Assembly (NCBI GenBank): GCA_025454175.1
Contig: JALOOX010000001.1
Span: forward strand, 162,377-226,376
Direction of reading: 5' to 3'
DNA from: Syntrophobacteraceae bacterium
GTDB lineage: Bacteria > Desulfobacterota > Syntrophobacteria > Syntrophobacterales > Syntrophobacteraceae
DNA: 64,000 bases
In this document: positions 23,623 to 32,911 of the stretch, piece by piece
How the letters are laid out: every line of letters begins with the position of its first letter
Position numbering within the stretch: position 1 is the stretch's first letter
Program-made: the position numbers and the translations under genes
The notes under the pieces: generated by a model
The model's input: the letters and a program-made list of their open reading frames with translations, nothing else
Database searches by the model: none
What the model was told of the DNA's origin: nothing

Positions 23623-26109
23623 ATGAATCTGAAGTATTCGCCGCGCGGCATCGAAGAGAAATGGCAGAGAAACTGGGAAAAGGAGAGTCTATTCGCGGTG
23701 CGGGAGGATCCCACGCGAGAGAAGTACTACCTCCTCGAGATGTTCCCTTACCCGTCCGGCCGCATCCACATGGGGCACGTCCGCAATTACTCCATCGGTG
23801 ACGTGGTGGCCCGGTTTCTGAGGATGCGGGGATACAACGTGCTCCACCCCATGGGATGGGACGCCTTTGGAATGCCGGCCGAAAACGCCGCCATCAAGGC
23901 CAAAACCCACCCCGCCAGGTGGACGTACGACAACATCGACTACATGCGCAGCCAGCTCAAGAAGCTCGGGTTCTCCTACGACTGGTCCCGCGAATTTGCG
24001 ACCTGCGACGTGTCGTACTACCGCTGGGAGCAGCTCTTCTTCCTGAAGATGTTCGAAAAAGATCTGGCCTACCGGCGCAGCGCCTACGTCAACTGGTGCA
24101 ACACCTGTCAGACGGTGCTGGCCAACGAGCAGGTGGAGGACGGGGCCTGCTGGCGATGCGACCAGGCGGTGGTTCAGAAGCAGATGGAGCAGTGGTTCTT
24201 TCGGATCACGGACTACGTGGAGGAGCTCCTGGACCACACATACAAGCTGCCGGGTTGGCCCGAGCGGGTGCTCACCATGCAGCAGAACTGGATCGGGAAG
24301 AGCTTCGGGAGCAGGATCCATTTCCCGCTGGCCGACCTGGAGGGCAGCATCACCGTGTTCACCACCCGGGCCGACACTCTCTTCGGCGCCACGTTCATGA
24401 GCATCGCTCCGGAGCACCCGCTGGTCGAAAAGCTTTGCGCCGGAAAGCCCGAGCAGGCCGCCGTCATGGCCTTCGTGGAGAAGGCCAGGCAGGCCAAGCG
24501 TAGCGACCGGGAAACGGAAATCCTCGAAAAGGAGGGTGTCTTCACGGGGAGTTTTTGCATCAACCCCGCGACCGGGGAACGGATCCCCGTCTACGTCGCC
24601 AACTTCGTCGTGATGGAGTACGGGACCGGTGCCGTGATGGCCGTTCCGGCCCATGATCAGCGCGATTTCGAGCTCGCCCGGAAATACGATCTTCCGGTCA
24701 GGGTGGTCATCAGGCCGGTGGATGCCGAACCGGTCGGCACCGAAGACCTGACTCGGGCCGACGAGGAGGACGGCGTGCTGGTGAATTCCGGAGAGCTCAG
24801 CGGCATGGGCTCGGCCGATGCTCGCGAGGCCATCACCCGGTTTCTCTCCGAAAAAGGACTGGGGGAGCTGACGGTTCAGTATCGGCTCCGGGACTGGGGG
24901 ATCTCGCGCCAGCGCTACTGGGGGGCCCCCATTCCCATCATTTATTGCGAGCACTGCGGCGCCGTGCCGGTCCCCGAGGCCGATCTTCCGGTGATCCTGC
25001 CCACCGAGGTGGCCATGCTGGAAAACGGTGCGTCCCCCCTGCCCTCCTACGAGCCCTTCGTGAAGACCACCTGTCCCAGGTGCAAGGGACCGGGCCGGCG
25101 GGAGACGGACACCATGGACACCTTCGTCGAGTCCTCCTGGTACTTCGCCCGCTTCGCCTGCGCCGACCACGACAAGGCCCCGCTGGACTTCCAGCGTGTG
25201 AAGTACTGGATGCCCGTCAACCAGTACATCGGGGGCATCGAGCACGCGGTGCTCCACCTGCTCTACTCGCGGTTTTTCACCAAGGTGCTGCGCGACCTGG
25301 GGTATCTCGAGGTGGACGAGCCCTTCCTGAACCTGCTGACCCAGGGCATGGTGATCAAGGACGGCGCAAAGATGAGCAAATCCAAGGGCAACGTGGTGGA
25401 CCCCGACGAGATGGTCGAGACCCACGGGGCCGACACGGTGCGGCTCTTCTGTCTCTTTGCCGCCCCGCCCGAAAAGGACCTGGAATGGAGCGCCCAGGGT
25501 GTCGAGGGCGCATCCCGGTTCCTCGGTCGCGTGTGGCGCCTGGTGGCCGATCACCACGACTCCCTGAGAGGGGTCGCTCCCTATGCTGGAAACGGCTCCA
25601 TCGGGAGAGAGCTGGCCGGGCTCCATCGCAAGACTCACCTGACCATCAAGAAGGTCACCGAGGACATACGGGACCGATTCCACTTCAACACTGCCATTGC
25701 CGCCGTGATGGAGCTGGTGAACCAGCTTTACCTGACCGTCGACGGCAGGCCCGACGATCCGGCCTTCTGGCCTGTCGTCCGGGAGGCCGTGGAAGCCGCC
25801 CTTCTTCTCATCTCCCCCATCGTTCCGCACATTGCCGAGGAGCTGTGGCAGGAGCTCGGCTATTCCGAAAGCCTCATGAGCACGCCCTGGCCCACGTGGC
25901 GGGAGGAGGCCCTGAAGGCGGAGGAAATCCTGGTCGTGGTCCAGGTGAACGGGAAGCTTCGGAGTCGCCTCACCATCGCCGCCGATGCCACGGAAGAGCA
26001 GATGGAGAAGGCGGCCGTCGAGGACAAACGGGTCCAGGACTTCCTGGGTGGCAAGCCCATCAGGAAGATCGTGACGGTACCGGGCAAATTGATCAATATC
26101 GTCGTCTGA
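23623..26109 (+). CDS. leuS: Leucyl-tRNA synthetase
   Basis: An 828-residue class-I synthetase. HIGH-type motif [14 protein letters not shown] (~42), the zinc-like insert [19 protein letters not shown], the CP1 editing domain ([20 protein letters not shown] and [16 protein letters not shown], with the conserved Asp that removes misacylated tRNA), and KMSKS at [11 protein letters not shown] (~585), followed by the anticodon-binding domain ending with [14 protein letters not shown]. It charges tRNA-Leu in the cytoplasm. Length is normal for bacterial LeuRS. It heads a leuS-lptE-holA cluster, a conserved order in proteobacteria. The ATG at 23623 has no strong ribosome site; the start matches the family ([15 protein letters not shown]). 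Confidence 0.97.
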   Translation: MNLKYSPRGIEEKWQRNWEKESLFAVREDPTREKYYLLEMFPYPSGRIHMGHVRNYSIGDVVARFLRMRGYNVLHPMGWDAFGMPAENAAIKAKTHPARWTYDNIDYMRSQLKKLGFSYDWSREFATCDVSYYRWEQLFFLKMFEKDLAYRRSAYVNWCNTCQTVLANEQVEDGACWRCDQAVVQKQMEQWFFRITDYVEELLDHTYKLPGWPERVLTMQQNWIGKSFGSRIHFPLADLEGSITVFTTRADTLFGATFMSIAPEHPLVEKLCAGKPEQAAVMAFVEKARQAKRSDRETEILEKEGVFTGSFCINPATGERIPVYVANFVVMEYGTGAVMAVPAHDQRDFELARKYDLPVRVVIRPVDAEPVGTEDLTRADEEDGVLVNSGELSGMGSADAREAITRFLSEKGLGELTVQYRLRDWGISRQRYWGAPIPIIYCEHCGAVPVPEADLPVILPTEVAMLENGASPLPSYEPFVKTTCPRCKGPGRRETDTMDTFVESSWYFARFACADHDKAPLDFQRVKYWMPVNQYIGGIEHAVLHLLYSRFFTKVLRDLGYLEVDEPFLNLLTQGMVIKDGAKMSKSKGNVVDPDEMVETHGADTVRLFCLFAAPPEKDLEWSAQGVEGASRFLGRVWRLVADHHDSLRGVAPYAGNGSIGRELAGLHRKTHLTIKKVTEDIRDRFHFNTAIAAVMELVNQLYLTVDGRPDDPAFWPVVREAVEAALLLISPIVPHIAEELWQELGYSESLMSTPWPTWREEALKAEEILVVVQVNGKLRSRLTIAADATEEQMEKAAVEDKRVQDFLGGKPIRKIVTVPGKLINIVV

Positions 26110-26185
26110 TTCCAGACCGGCGGGGCTCGACGTCCGGCCTCAAGACGTCCCGGGGTCCGGGTGCGGCCTCGCAAAGGAGTGCTCC

Positions 26186-26746
26186 TTGCCAAGGGGTTTC
26201 CGGTTATTCAGTCTGTCCACGGCGCTTCTCGCGCTCCTGATGGGGAGCGGCTGCGGTTACCGTTTCTCGGGCGAGGGGGAGGGGCCCCGCCCAGGTCTCA
26301 AGCGTGTGGCCATCCCGGTCTTCGAGAACCTGACGTCCGAGCCTGAGCTGGGAAGCATGTTTGCGGCTGAGCTCCGAAGGCAGTTCATGACACGGGGAAA
26401 CATCCAGGTCGTCCCCATCGATGACGCCGAAATGGTCTTCAAGGGCAGGGTCACCCAGATATATTCCAATGCTGTCGCTCACCGAGCCTTCGAGAGACGA
26501 TTCCAGACCCGCCTCACTCTGGAGGCCAGGCTTTACGTCACCCTGGACATCCGTTGCGAGGACGCCCGGACGGGCTCCGTCATCTGGCGGGACCCGAAAT
26601 TCACCGATTCGCGGGTGTTCGCACAGAACCCGGACCCCGCAAACCTGGACCCCATTCTCACTTTCGACAATCGCCACCTGGCCCTCGAGTTCCTGGCCCG
26701 TGACATGGCGATCAAGCTCCATGACCGCTTCATGAGCAACTTCTGA
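26186..26746 (+). CDS. lptE: LPS-assembly lipoprotein LptE
   Basis: A 186-residue lipoprotein. The signal sequence ends with GSGC (Cys23) followed by GYRFSGEG, the family's typical 'CGYxF' mature start. The middle has VAIPVFENLTSEPELGSMFA, TQIYSNAVAHRAFE, and SVIWRDPKFTDSRVF, as expected for LptE. It plugs the LptD barrel in the outer membrane during lipopolysaccharide insertion, indicating an LPS-bearing Gram-negative cell. A TTG start at 26186 is chosen because AAAGGAG lies 8 nt upstream and it gives the signal peptide. It follows leuS by 76 bp and holA by 5 bp. Confidence 0.9.
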   Translation: MPRGFRLFSLSTALLALLMGSGCGYRFSGEGEGPRPGLKRVAIPVFENLTSEPELGSMFAAELRRQFMTRGNIQVVPIDDAEMVFKGRVTQIYSNAVAHRAFERRFQTRLTLEARLYVTLDIRCEDARTGSVIWRDPKFTDSRVFAQNPDPANLDPILTFDNRHLALEFLARDMAIKLHDRFMSNF

Positions 26747-26751
26747 GCATT

Positions 26752-27753
26752 ATGAAGGCCGCCGATTTTCAACGGCATCTCGAGACGGAAGCCATCGCTC
26801 CGGTCTACCTCTTCGCGGGTGATGCCGACCTCCAGATCGAGGAGGCCTGGACCCTGCTCTCGAGAAAGCTCGTGCCCGACAGCGCCCGACGCTTCAACGG
26901 CGAGCGGCTGAGAGCCGGCGAAGTCTCTGTCCCGCAGGTTCTGCCGCTCCTGAAGACCCTGCCCATGTTCGGATCCAGGCGACTGCTGATGGTCCAGCAC
27001 ACCGAGAACTGGGCCAAGGATCAGCAGAAGCTGCTCCTCGCCTACCTTGAGAAGCCCATCACTTCGTCCTGTCTTGTCCTGACCCATGGCCTTTCCAAAG
27101 GCATGGAAAAGGTCGAAGCAGCCGTTGAAGCTGTGGGGATCGTGGTGCGATTCACGCCGCTCACCGAATGGGAAGCACCCAGGTGGCTGCAGACCCGAGC
27201 GAGGAAGGAAGGTAAGAAATTGACACCCAAGGCTGCTGCTTTCCTGACGGAAAGGGTGGGGCTGGATGAACAGGCGCTGGGGCAGGAACTGGAGAAACTG
27301 ATTCTTTATGCCGGTGAATCGACGATCATCGACGTGGCGGAAGTCGAGCAGGTCGCAAGCGCTCGGCGGACCTTCACATCCTTTGAGCTGATGCGTCTGG
27401 TAGGGCGGAAGGATGGGTCCAGGGCGCTTGCGGCTCTCCGAAAACTGCTTCTGGCGGGCGAGGCTCCGCTGGCCATTCTTGGATTGCTGGCCAGGCAGGT
27501 GCGCCTCATCTGGCAGGTGAAGGACGGACTGGAGCGGGGAGTGACCGTTTCTGAGCTGGGGCGCCGCCTCAACCTTTACCCGAAGGTGCTGAGCCAATAC
27601 GTCGAGCAGGCGTCAGCCTTTTCACAGCCAAGGCTGGCGGAGTTTCACGGAGCCATACGCATCGCCGATGTGTCCCTGAAGAGCAGCGGGACCTCCCCCG
27701 AGGTGATCCTGGAATCCCTCATCGTCTCCATGTGCCTCCCGCGGGAAAAATGA
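26752..27753 (+). CDS. holA: DNA polymerase III subunit delta
   Basis: A 333-residue clamp-loader subunit. N-terminal domain begins MKAADFQRHLETEAIAPVYLFAGDADLQIEEA, with the degenerate nucleotide-binding fold of HolA; then PMFGSRRLLMVQH and the lid/helical C-terminal domain (LARQVRLIWQVKDGLERG, FHGAIRIADVSLKSS). It opens the beta clamp and works with gamma/tau and delta-prime. It starts 5 bp after lptE, so expression is coupled. The gene is followed by the convergent rpsT. Confidence 0.92.
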   Translation: MKAADFQRHLETEAIAPVYLFAGDADLQIEEAWTLLSRKLVPDSARRFNGERLRAGEVSVPQVLPLLKTLPMFGSRRLLMVQHTENWAKDQQKLLLAYLEKPITSSCLVLTHGLSKGMEKVEAAVEAVGIVVRFTPLTEWEAPRWLQTRARKEGKKLTPKAAAFLTERVGLDEQALGQELEKLILYAGESTIIDVAEVEQVASARRTFTSFELMRLVGRKDGSRALAALRKLLLAGEAPLAILGLLARQVRLIWQVKDGLERGVTVSELGRRLNLYPKVLSQYVEQASAFSQPRLAEFHGAIRIADVSLKSSGTSPEVILESLIVSMCLPREK

Positions 27754-27887
27754 GCCCCGGAGATCATTTTCCAGGGCCTGATGACTCGAGAGTGCAGGAA
27801 GACTTATATGGGGCGCGAGACCGCCGGCGGCACTCCTTGCGGGCACGATCCGATGGAGAATCCAGGTTACGGAAAATACGATGGGCG

Positions 27888-28154
27888 CTAGCGGGCCGCC
27901 GCGTTCACACGCCTGGTCAGGCGCGATATTTTTCGGGATGCCGTGTTCCGGTGGATGACCCCTTTGCTGGCGGTCTTGGCGATGATCGAGATCGCCTGCT
28001 GCAATTGATCCTGCATGGCTTCCCTGGAACCGCCGGAAATGGCTTCATCGAGACCTCTGATGGCCGTTTTCATGCGAGTCTTCCGCGCCCGGTTTCGCAG
28101 GCGCCTCGCTTCATTTTGCTTGGCCCGTTTTATCGCAGACTTGTGATTTGCCAA
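27888..28154 (-). CDS. rpsT: 30S ribosomal protein S20
   Basis: An 88-residue basic protein beginning MANHKSAIKRAKQNEARRLR, the classical S20 start, with RKTRMKTAIRG and TASKGVIHRNTASRKISRLT. It binds 16S rRNA early in 30S assembly. It is transcribed from its own promoter at 28235-28263 and follows greA on the same strand, separated by a hairpin terminator. Confidence 0.97.
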   Translation of the reverse strand: MANHKSAIKRAKQNEARRLRNRARKTRMKTAIRGLDEAISGGSREAMQDQLQQAISIIAKTASKGVIHRNTASRKISRLTRRVNAAAR

Positions 28155-28203
28155 CTCGTGACCTCCCGTTTGCCTTGAAGCATTCGCATTGCGGCGACAA
28201 AAG

Positions 28204-28236
28204 AACCCGCTTTCACGAAAAAGCCGAAAGCGGGTT
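28204..28236 (-). terminator. Terminator of greA, overlapping the rpsT promoter
   Basis: Minus strand: AACCCGCTTTC, loop GGCTTTTTCGT, GAAAGCGGGTT, then CTTTTGT. The 11-bp stem lies between greA and rpsT. Its 5' arm overlaps the rpsT -10 box, so only read-through transcripts form the full hairpin. Confidence 0.7.
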
Positions 28237-28263
28237 TATATTGGGTGAGCGAGGCTTTGTCAA
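28235..28263 (-). promoter_or_regulatory. rpsT promoter
   Basis: Minus strand TTGACA (28263-28258), exactly 17 nt, TATAAA (28240-28235). Transcription would start near 28228, about 74 nt before the rpsT ATG. One of the best sigma-70 type promoters in the window. Confidence 0.8.
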
Positions 28264-28316
28264 GAGCCATTTCGAGATCCCCGGCCACGCCGGAGCCCGT
28301 GGGACCTTGAGCAAAC

Positions 28317-28787
28317 CTACACCTGGACCTCCAAAATCTCGAATGTACGCTTTCCCTTGGGGGTCTGGACCTGGACCTCGGCGCCCTCCTCCTTGCCGAT
28401 GAGGGCTTTCCCAAGGGGTGAGGTCACCGAGATGGTGCCCGCCTGAACATCCGCTTCGTAGGGGCCGACGAGGCGATACGTGGCCACGTCGCCGGTCTCG
28501 AGATCCTCCATGACCACCGTTCGGCCGAATATGGCCCTGCCGTCGTCGTTTTCCGAAGGCTCGGTGATCTCGCACTCGCTCAGCTTCTGGGTGAGATCCT
28601 TGATGCGGCCCTCGATGAGCCCCTGCTTGTCCTTGGCCGCCTCATACTCGGCATTTTCGGAAAGATCTCCGTGTCCCCGTGCCTCTTCTATGGCTTTGAT
28701 GATTGCGGGCCTTTCTTCCTTTTGAAGCCGCTGCAGCTCGGCCAGCAAGCGGCCGTAACCTTCACGCGTGATGGGTGTTCTTTGCAT
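28317..28787 (-). CDS. greA: Transcription elongation factor GreA
   Basis: A 156-residue protein of normal GreA length. N-terminal coiled coil (MQRTPITREGYGRLLAELQR, then RGHGDLSENAEYEAAKDKQG), with the conserved acidic tip residues D/E in GDLSENAEY that stimulate transcript cleavage by RNA polymerase. C-terminal FKBP-like domain includes YRLVGPYEADVQ and ISVTSPLGKALIGKEEG. It rescues backtracked polymerase. ATG 28787 is preceded by AAGGAGAA. It is the first gene of the minus-strand pair greA-rpsT. Confidence 0.96.
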   Translation of the reverse strand: MQRTPITREGYGRLLAELQRLQKEERPAIIKAIEEARGHGDLSENAEYEAAKDKQGLIEGRIKDLTQKLSECEITEPSENDDGRAIFGRTVVMEDLETGDVATYRLVGPYEADVQAGTISVTSPLGKALIGKEEGAEVQVQTPKGKRTFEILEVQV

Positions 28788-29027
28788 TCACTTCTCCTTC
28801 AGGATGTCATTGGCCCACCATTTAACGGGAATCCCCAGTACTGTCAAGCCGGCACTGTTCGAAAACGGCGGGGTTTGAGCTTGTGGGATGTCCGCTTCGC
28901 TGCTAAGCTTTTGACCTGGATGACCCGGAATGGGGCACGGGGCGGGCCATTCCGCCCCGGGGAGAACAGCCCGGGAAGGTGGTGGACCACCGGCCATTTC
29001 GTGACAATTCCTCTGACCTGCGTACTG

Positions 29028-29117
29028 CCGGGCGCAAATCCTTAACCGGTCGCTGGCTCCCTAGCTCGAGCCTGGGAGCCAGCTGATCCGGGCGGTCATT
29101 TCCGCCCGAGTGTACTG
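29028..29117 (+). repeat. 90-bp structured repeat, copy 2
   Basis: Second copy of 22419-22508, same orientation, ending 17 bp before the spmAB start. Hairpin GCTGGCTCCCTAGCTCGAGC closes with CTGGGAGCCAGC. The rest of the 347-bp gap from greA to spmAB shows no other feature. Confidence 0.85.
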
Positions 29118-29134
29118 TCGCTGAGCATGCCTCC

Positions 29135-30433
29135 GTGAATGCCATCTTCGCGTGGATCGTTTTCATAGCCTTCGGTTCCGCAGCCTGGCGCCAGTTCATG
29201 TCCGCCCGGGATGCCGGCGACCCCGGCCCCATGGAGCAGCTTTCGAAGGCCATGGTCGATTCGGCCGGAAGCGCCGTCGAGCTGGCCATCGGGCTCATCG
29301 GGGTCATGACCCTTTTCCTGGGACTCATGAAAGTGGCGGAAGCCGGAGGGCTCCTCACGATCATCAGCAGGCTCATCCGTCCACTCATGGTGCGGCTTTT
29401 CCCCGATGTTCCCCCGGACCACCCCGCCATGGGTGCCATGATTCTGAACCTGTCGGCCAACGTCATGGGGCTCGGCAATGCGGCCACGCCTTTCGGCATC
29501 CGAGCCATGCAGGAGCTCAATCGCCTGAACACCCACCAGGGAACGGCCACCAATGCGATGGTGCTTTTCCTGGCCATCAACACGTCCAGCGTGACGCTGC
29601 TTCCCACGGGAGTCATTGCGCTGCGCGCCGCGGCGGGATCGACCGATCCCGCCGGGATCCTCCCGACAACGTTGTTTGCGACACTGTGCTCAACCCTGGT
29701 GGCGGTGCTCACGGCCAAAACCCTGCAGCGGTTCTTCCAATACCCCACGGGTGGCCTCGACGCGGCGCCGAGCCAGCCGATGACGCCAGACGGCGACGCC
29801 CTTTCCCCGGATGCCTCGGTTGCGGAACATGCGCCCTACCCCGTCTGGGTGAGCGGACTCGTCTTCGGGCTGATTGTCCTCCTCATTCCCTTCACCGTTG
29901 TCTTTGGACGTGCCGTTTCCCCCTGGGTCATGCCGGGACTGATGGTCGGATTTCTCGCCTTCGGCATCATTCGAAAAGTGCCGGTTTACGAGACTTTTGT
30001 GGAGGGAGCCAAGGAGGGATTCCAGGTGGCTGTCCGGATCATCCCTTATCTGGTGGCTATTCTGAGCGCCATAGGCATGTTTCGCGCCAGCGGCGCCATG
30101 GATGTCCTGGTCCATGGCCTGGGGCGCTGGACCCAGTTGGTCGGACTGCCAGCCGAAGCGCTCTCCATGGCGCTTCTGAGAAATCTTTCGGGCTCCGGAG
30201 CCTATGCCCTTCTGGCCTCCATCATCCGGGATCCCGACATAGGACCCGACAGCTACACGGGCTATCTGGTCTCGACGCTTCAGGGCTCTACGGAAACCAC
30301 TTTCTATGTCCTCGCCGTCTATTTCGGAGCCGTGCAGATCAAGCGCATCCGGCACGCCCTCGCGGCGGGACTGACGGCTGACCTCTTCGCCGTCATCGCC
30401 TCGGTATTCATCTGCAGCCTGCTTTTTCAATGA
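29135..30433 (+). CDS. SpmA-SpmB fusion (spore maturation protein / nucleoside-recognition membrane protein)
   Basis: A 432-residue membrane protein in which SpmA (about 1-195) and SpmB (about 230-432) are joined. SpmA half: GLMKVAEAGGLLTIISRLIR, NLSANVMGLGNAATPFGI and NTSSVTLLPTGVIALR. SpmB half: EGAKEGFQVAVRIIPYLVAI, ALLRNLSGSGAYALL and GSTETTFYVLAVYFGAV. Each half is a 'Gate' (nucleoside recognition) domain with matching Asn-rich and TETTF-type motifs. In Bacillus the two proteins are needed for spore dehydration; in non-sporulating bacteria the fused form is widespread with unknown transport function. GTG start at 29135 fits the family N-terminus; no strong ribosome site. Confidence 0.85.
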   Translation: MNAIFAWIVFIAFGSAAWRQFMSARDAGDPGPMEQLSKAMVDSAGSAVELAIGLIGVMTLFLGLMKVAEAGGLLTIISRLIRPLMVRLFPDVPPDHPAMGAMILNLSANVMGLGNAATPFGIRAMQELNRLNTHQGTATNAMVLFLAINTSSVTLLPTGVIALRAAAGSTDPAGILPTTLFATLCSTLVAVLTAKTLQRFFQYPTGGLDAAPSQPMTPDGDALSPDASVAEHAPYPVWVSGLVFGLIVLLIPFTVVFGRAVSPWVMPGLMVGFLAFGIIRKVPVYETFVEGAKEGFQVAVRIIPYLVAILSAIGMFRASGAMDVLVHGLGRWTQLVGLPAEALSMALLRNLSGSGAYALLASIIRDPDIGPDSYTGYLVSTLQGSTETTFYVLAVYFGAVQIKRIRHALAAGLTADLFAVIASVFICSLLFQ

Positions 30434-30546
30434 TTAGCGTATGGCTTATAAGTGTGAATCTGAACCTCCGCTTTCATACAGATGTTGATTCACTGACCGG
30501 GGGGCGGAGGGTGGAATAGGGTGAGATTGAGCCCAGGAGCCTGCAA

Positions 30547-30882
30547 ATGAATGAAACCATGGATCCCGCGAAATTTTTGAGACTGATGGGCAATGTCTCG
30601 AAGAAGCTCGGATACCTTTCAGGGGACAGCTGCAAAGTTCTTTTGGCATTGGCTCTGCGGCCCGAAAGCCGTGGAAGTCTTCTGGCTCTGCAGCAGGCAA
30701 CGTGCATCGACGATACAACGGACCTGGCCCAGGCCATCAGTGATCTGGAGGATCTGGGACTGGCAAAGTACGACGGCAAGGGAGGGCTCGTGCTCCACGA
30801 TTTCGATCTGGAAACGCTTCCCAAGGTTGGAGATCCGGGCGACGTGCCGGGCAGGGAGGGTACCGGGCAGGTGGGAATGTGA
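30547..30882 (+). CDS. Hypothetical protein, winged-helix-like
   Basis: A 111-residue soluble protein of unknown function. Residues ~18-80 look like a small winged helix: KLGYLSGDSCKVLLALALRP, then CIDDTTDLAQAISDLEDLGL and a beta-hairpin KYDGKGGLVLHDFD. The final 20 residues are Gly/Asp-rich and probably disordered. Start at ATG 30547 is not supported by a clear ribosome site. The gene lies 113 bp after spmAB on the same strand. No family recognised; a small DNA-binding protein is possible. Confidence 0.5.
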   Translation: MNETMDPAKFLRLMGNVSKKLGYLSGDSCKVLLALALRPESRGSLLALQQATCIDDTTDLAQAISDLEDLGLAKYDGKGGLVLHDFDLETLPKVGDPGDVPGREGTGQVGM

Positions 30883-30951
30883 AGACCTGACCCGTGCCCT
30901 CGACCGGGGCCGCCGGTGGAGCCGGCGACCCCGGTTCAATCGATCAAGGAG

Positions 30952-31467
30952 TTACTTTGTTGCAGCAGGTTTGACCGTTTCCTTCACGTCGGACGCCTTC
31001 TCCATCATCTGCTTGCCTGCGGCGGGACTCGCCTCGGGCTGAACGGGGCTTTTCTTCTCCAGGGCACCCTGTCCCACATCCTTGGCCGAGGCAGGAGTGG
31101 AGGTTGAGGCCTTGTCCGCACTGATCGGCGTCTCCGGCTTGTCGGTGGCAGGTTTGTCAACGGGCTTGGAGTCAGGCACAGTCTTGTCAGCCTTCGCCGG
31201 CTCCATCGCCTTGGTCGCAGCCTCCTTCTCGACCGGATTCACGCCCGCGGGAAGCGTGGACTTGCCCACCTCACCGGCCACGGGTGCGGCCGTTTTAGGA
31301 ACAGGGGCCTTGTCCTTGGCGAGATCAGCGGGGCTGCCGGGCTTGGGCAGGGACACAGCCGAGTCCGGCGCGGCCGATTTGGGAGAAACCTGTTGAGCAA
31401 AACCAGAGCCCACTGTCAGTGCCATCATCAAAACCCCGGTGCCGACCATCATCATTGCTTTCTTCAT
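30952..31467 (-). CDS. Exported low-complexity Ala/Pro/Lys/Thr-rich protein
   Basis: A 171-residue protein with a signal peptide (MKKAMMMVGTGVLMMALTVG, cleaved near GFAQQ) and a mature chain made almost wholly of Ala, Pro, Lys, Ser, Thr, Val, Asp and Glu. Lys-Pro-Ala and DKP-type repeats recur (PVDKPATDKPETP). There are no cysteines, no hydrophobic core and no known domain, so it is likely disordered in the periplasm or on the cell surface. ATG 31467 has an AGGAGAGA site; an in-frame ATG at 31488 is less likely. Function unknown. Confidence 0.65.
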   Translation of the reverse strand: MKKAMMMVGTGVLMMALTVGSGFAQQVSPKSAAPDSAVSLPKPGSPADLAKDKAPVPKTAAPVAGEVGKSTLPAGVNPVEKEAATKAMEPAKADKTVPDSKPVDKPATDKPETPISADKASTSTPASAKDVGQGALEKKSPVQPEASPAAGKQMMEKASDVKETVKPAATK

Positions 31468-32015
31468 GTTCTCTCTCCTGATTTCCATGAGTTTTCCTCG
31501 GGGATAACACGCTGTTTTCGATACTGCTCAGCTTCTTGAACAACCATGGCTGAAACTGCAGGTTTCGATCTACATTCCTCAGATCCTCCTTCATCATTTT
31601 CGAGCTTCTTGTAGCGTTAGAGAGTCTTTTTGACACTGCGAATCCTTCTCCTGATTTGAACGAGCTTTTTTAAGCTTTATCCATTTTTTGCTTTCGCTTT
31701 CTCGTTCAGCCTACAATGAGAGCAATGTGCATGCCACTCCATCCAAGCCATTGGAGATGGACATCTAATAGGTTGTTTCCATTACTATTTCCTGGGCTTC
31801 AAGTCATGCGCCGCTTTCTCGAGACATCCATGAGAAGCTCCCTTGAGCCCGGGGGCATACCGAATTTTGCCCACGGGGCGAACGAGTGAGCAAAAATGTT
31901 CACATGACAAGCTCCTTGACACCCCGTGAGAAAGTTGAAATGTTCCCCCCTGGAAGGACCCGTGGTTTTGGCTGCAAGACATTCAACATGACTCCGACTG
32001 CCAAGGAGAGCTCCC
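31468..32015. other. A/T-rich intergenic region between divergent genes
   Basis: About 550 bp upstream of both the low-complexity exported protein (minus) and the DUF169 gene (plus). It is more A/T-rich than the surroundings (for example near 31600-31750) and must hold both promoters. A short minus-strand frame from GTG 31636 has a GGAGAAGG site and could encode a leader peptide, but it runs out of frame into the exported-protein gene and is not annotated. Confidence 0.4.
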
Positions 32016-32744
32016 ATGGAATCGCACGCGTCACTGGCGAACGATCTCGTTTCTCAGCTTGGCCTGGCTTATGAGCCCGTTGGGGTGACCCTCTACGGAG
32101 AGTCCGACCCCTTGCCTTCGGGAATCCCCTTTGCCTCCCAGAGCTATAAGAGCTATTGTCAGGCGCTGGCTTTGGCCGGCAAGGGCGAGGTGCTGCTCCT
32201 GCGCCGTGAGCAGATGGGGTGCAAGCTGGGCACGACAGTCCTCGGCTTTGAAGAGGATGCGGAAGCCTTTCTGGACGATGGGGTTCTGGAGAAGTATGGA
32301 GTGGGCCTATTCGAGAGTGAGGAGGCTTCCGCCGAAACGCTGCTGAAGTCCTGGTATCTCGAGCGGGGAAAGACCCACGCCGCATTCATCGCCCCCCTGC
32401 GCATTTTCGGCGAGACGCCCCAGGTTGTGGTCTTCACGGCCAACAGCGAGCAGGTCATGTGGCTGCTCTACGCAGCCAACTATGAGAAGGGCGGTCGCAT
32501 GGAGCTCCCCCAGTCCGGGGGCGCCCTGGGGGGCTGCGCGGACATCACGGCCATGCCCCTGCTCGAAGGCTTCCCCAACGTCACCTTCCTCGGGCTCGGC
32601 TGCCGCATCAAGTCGGCGCTGGACCCGTGTCACCTGATGATGGGCATCCCGGGCAATTCCATTCATTCCATCCATCGCCACATCCTGAGCCTGGCCAAGC
32701 CCATCGCCATGATCAACAAATCCCGCACCCAGAGCCCGAGCTGA
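32016..32744 (+). CDS. DUF169 domain protein
   Basis: A 242-residue protein of the DUF169 family, common in anaerobic bacteria and archaea but without a settled function. It has the family pattern: LGLAYEPVGVTLYGESDP near the start, KSYCQALALAGKGEVLLLRREQ, GCKLGTTVLGF, then GGCADITAMPL and a final GLGCRIKSALDPCHLMMGIP with the conserved cysteines. Conserved Cys49, Cys70 and two C-terminal cysteines suggest a metal or haem-like ligand site. ATG 32016 has an AGGAGAG site. No operon partner is evident. Confidence 0.75.
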   Translation: MESHASLANDLVSQLGLAYEPVGVTLYGESDPLPSGIPFASQSYKSYCQALALAGKGEVLLLRREQMGCKLGTTVLGFEEDAEAFLDDGVLEKYGVGLFESEEASAETLLKSWYLERGKTHAAFIAPLRIFGETPQVVVFTANSEQVMWLLYAANYEKGGRMELPQSGGALGGCADITAMPLLEGFPNVTFLGLGCRIKSALDPCHLMMGIPGNSIHSIHRHILSLAKPIAMINKSRTQSPS

Positions 32745-32911
32745 CCTGGTCCGTTTCGCACTCTGCCCCTCGGTCGCTTGCCGGCCCCGCCCTCGGACGT
32801 GGGCCGGAAGCGCGAGGTTTTCCGTGGCTTCGTTCATCGATTCCGTGCTATACTGATTGATTGGAAGAACTGAGAAGACATTGGATCAACTCAGGGAAGA
32901 AGAGGTTCGGT

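Noticed and set aside
23689..25830. Long minus-strand open frame (about 713 codons) opposite leuS
   Set aside because: Mirror of a G+C-rich coding strand; no ribosome site or domain, while leuS on the plus strand has all family motifs.
31325..31636. Minus-strand ORF with a ribosome site (GTG 31636) before the low-complexity protein
   Set aside because: Start signal is tempting, but most of it overlaps the exported-protein gene out of frame and loses protein-like composition; at most a short leader.
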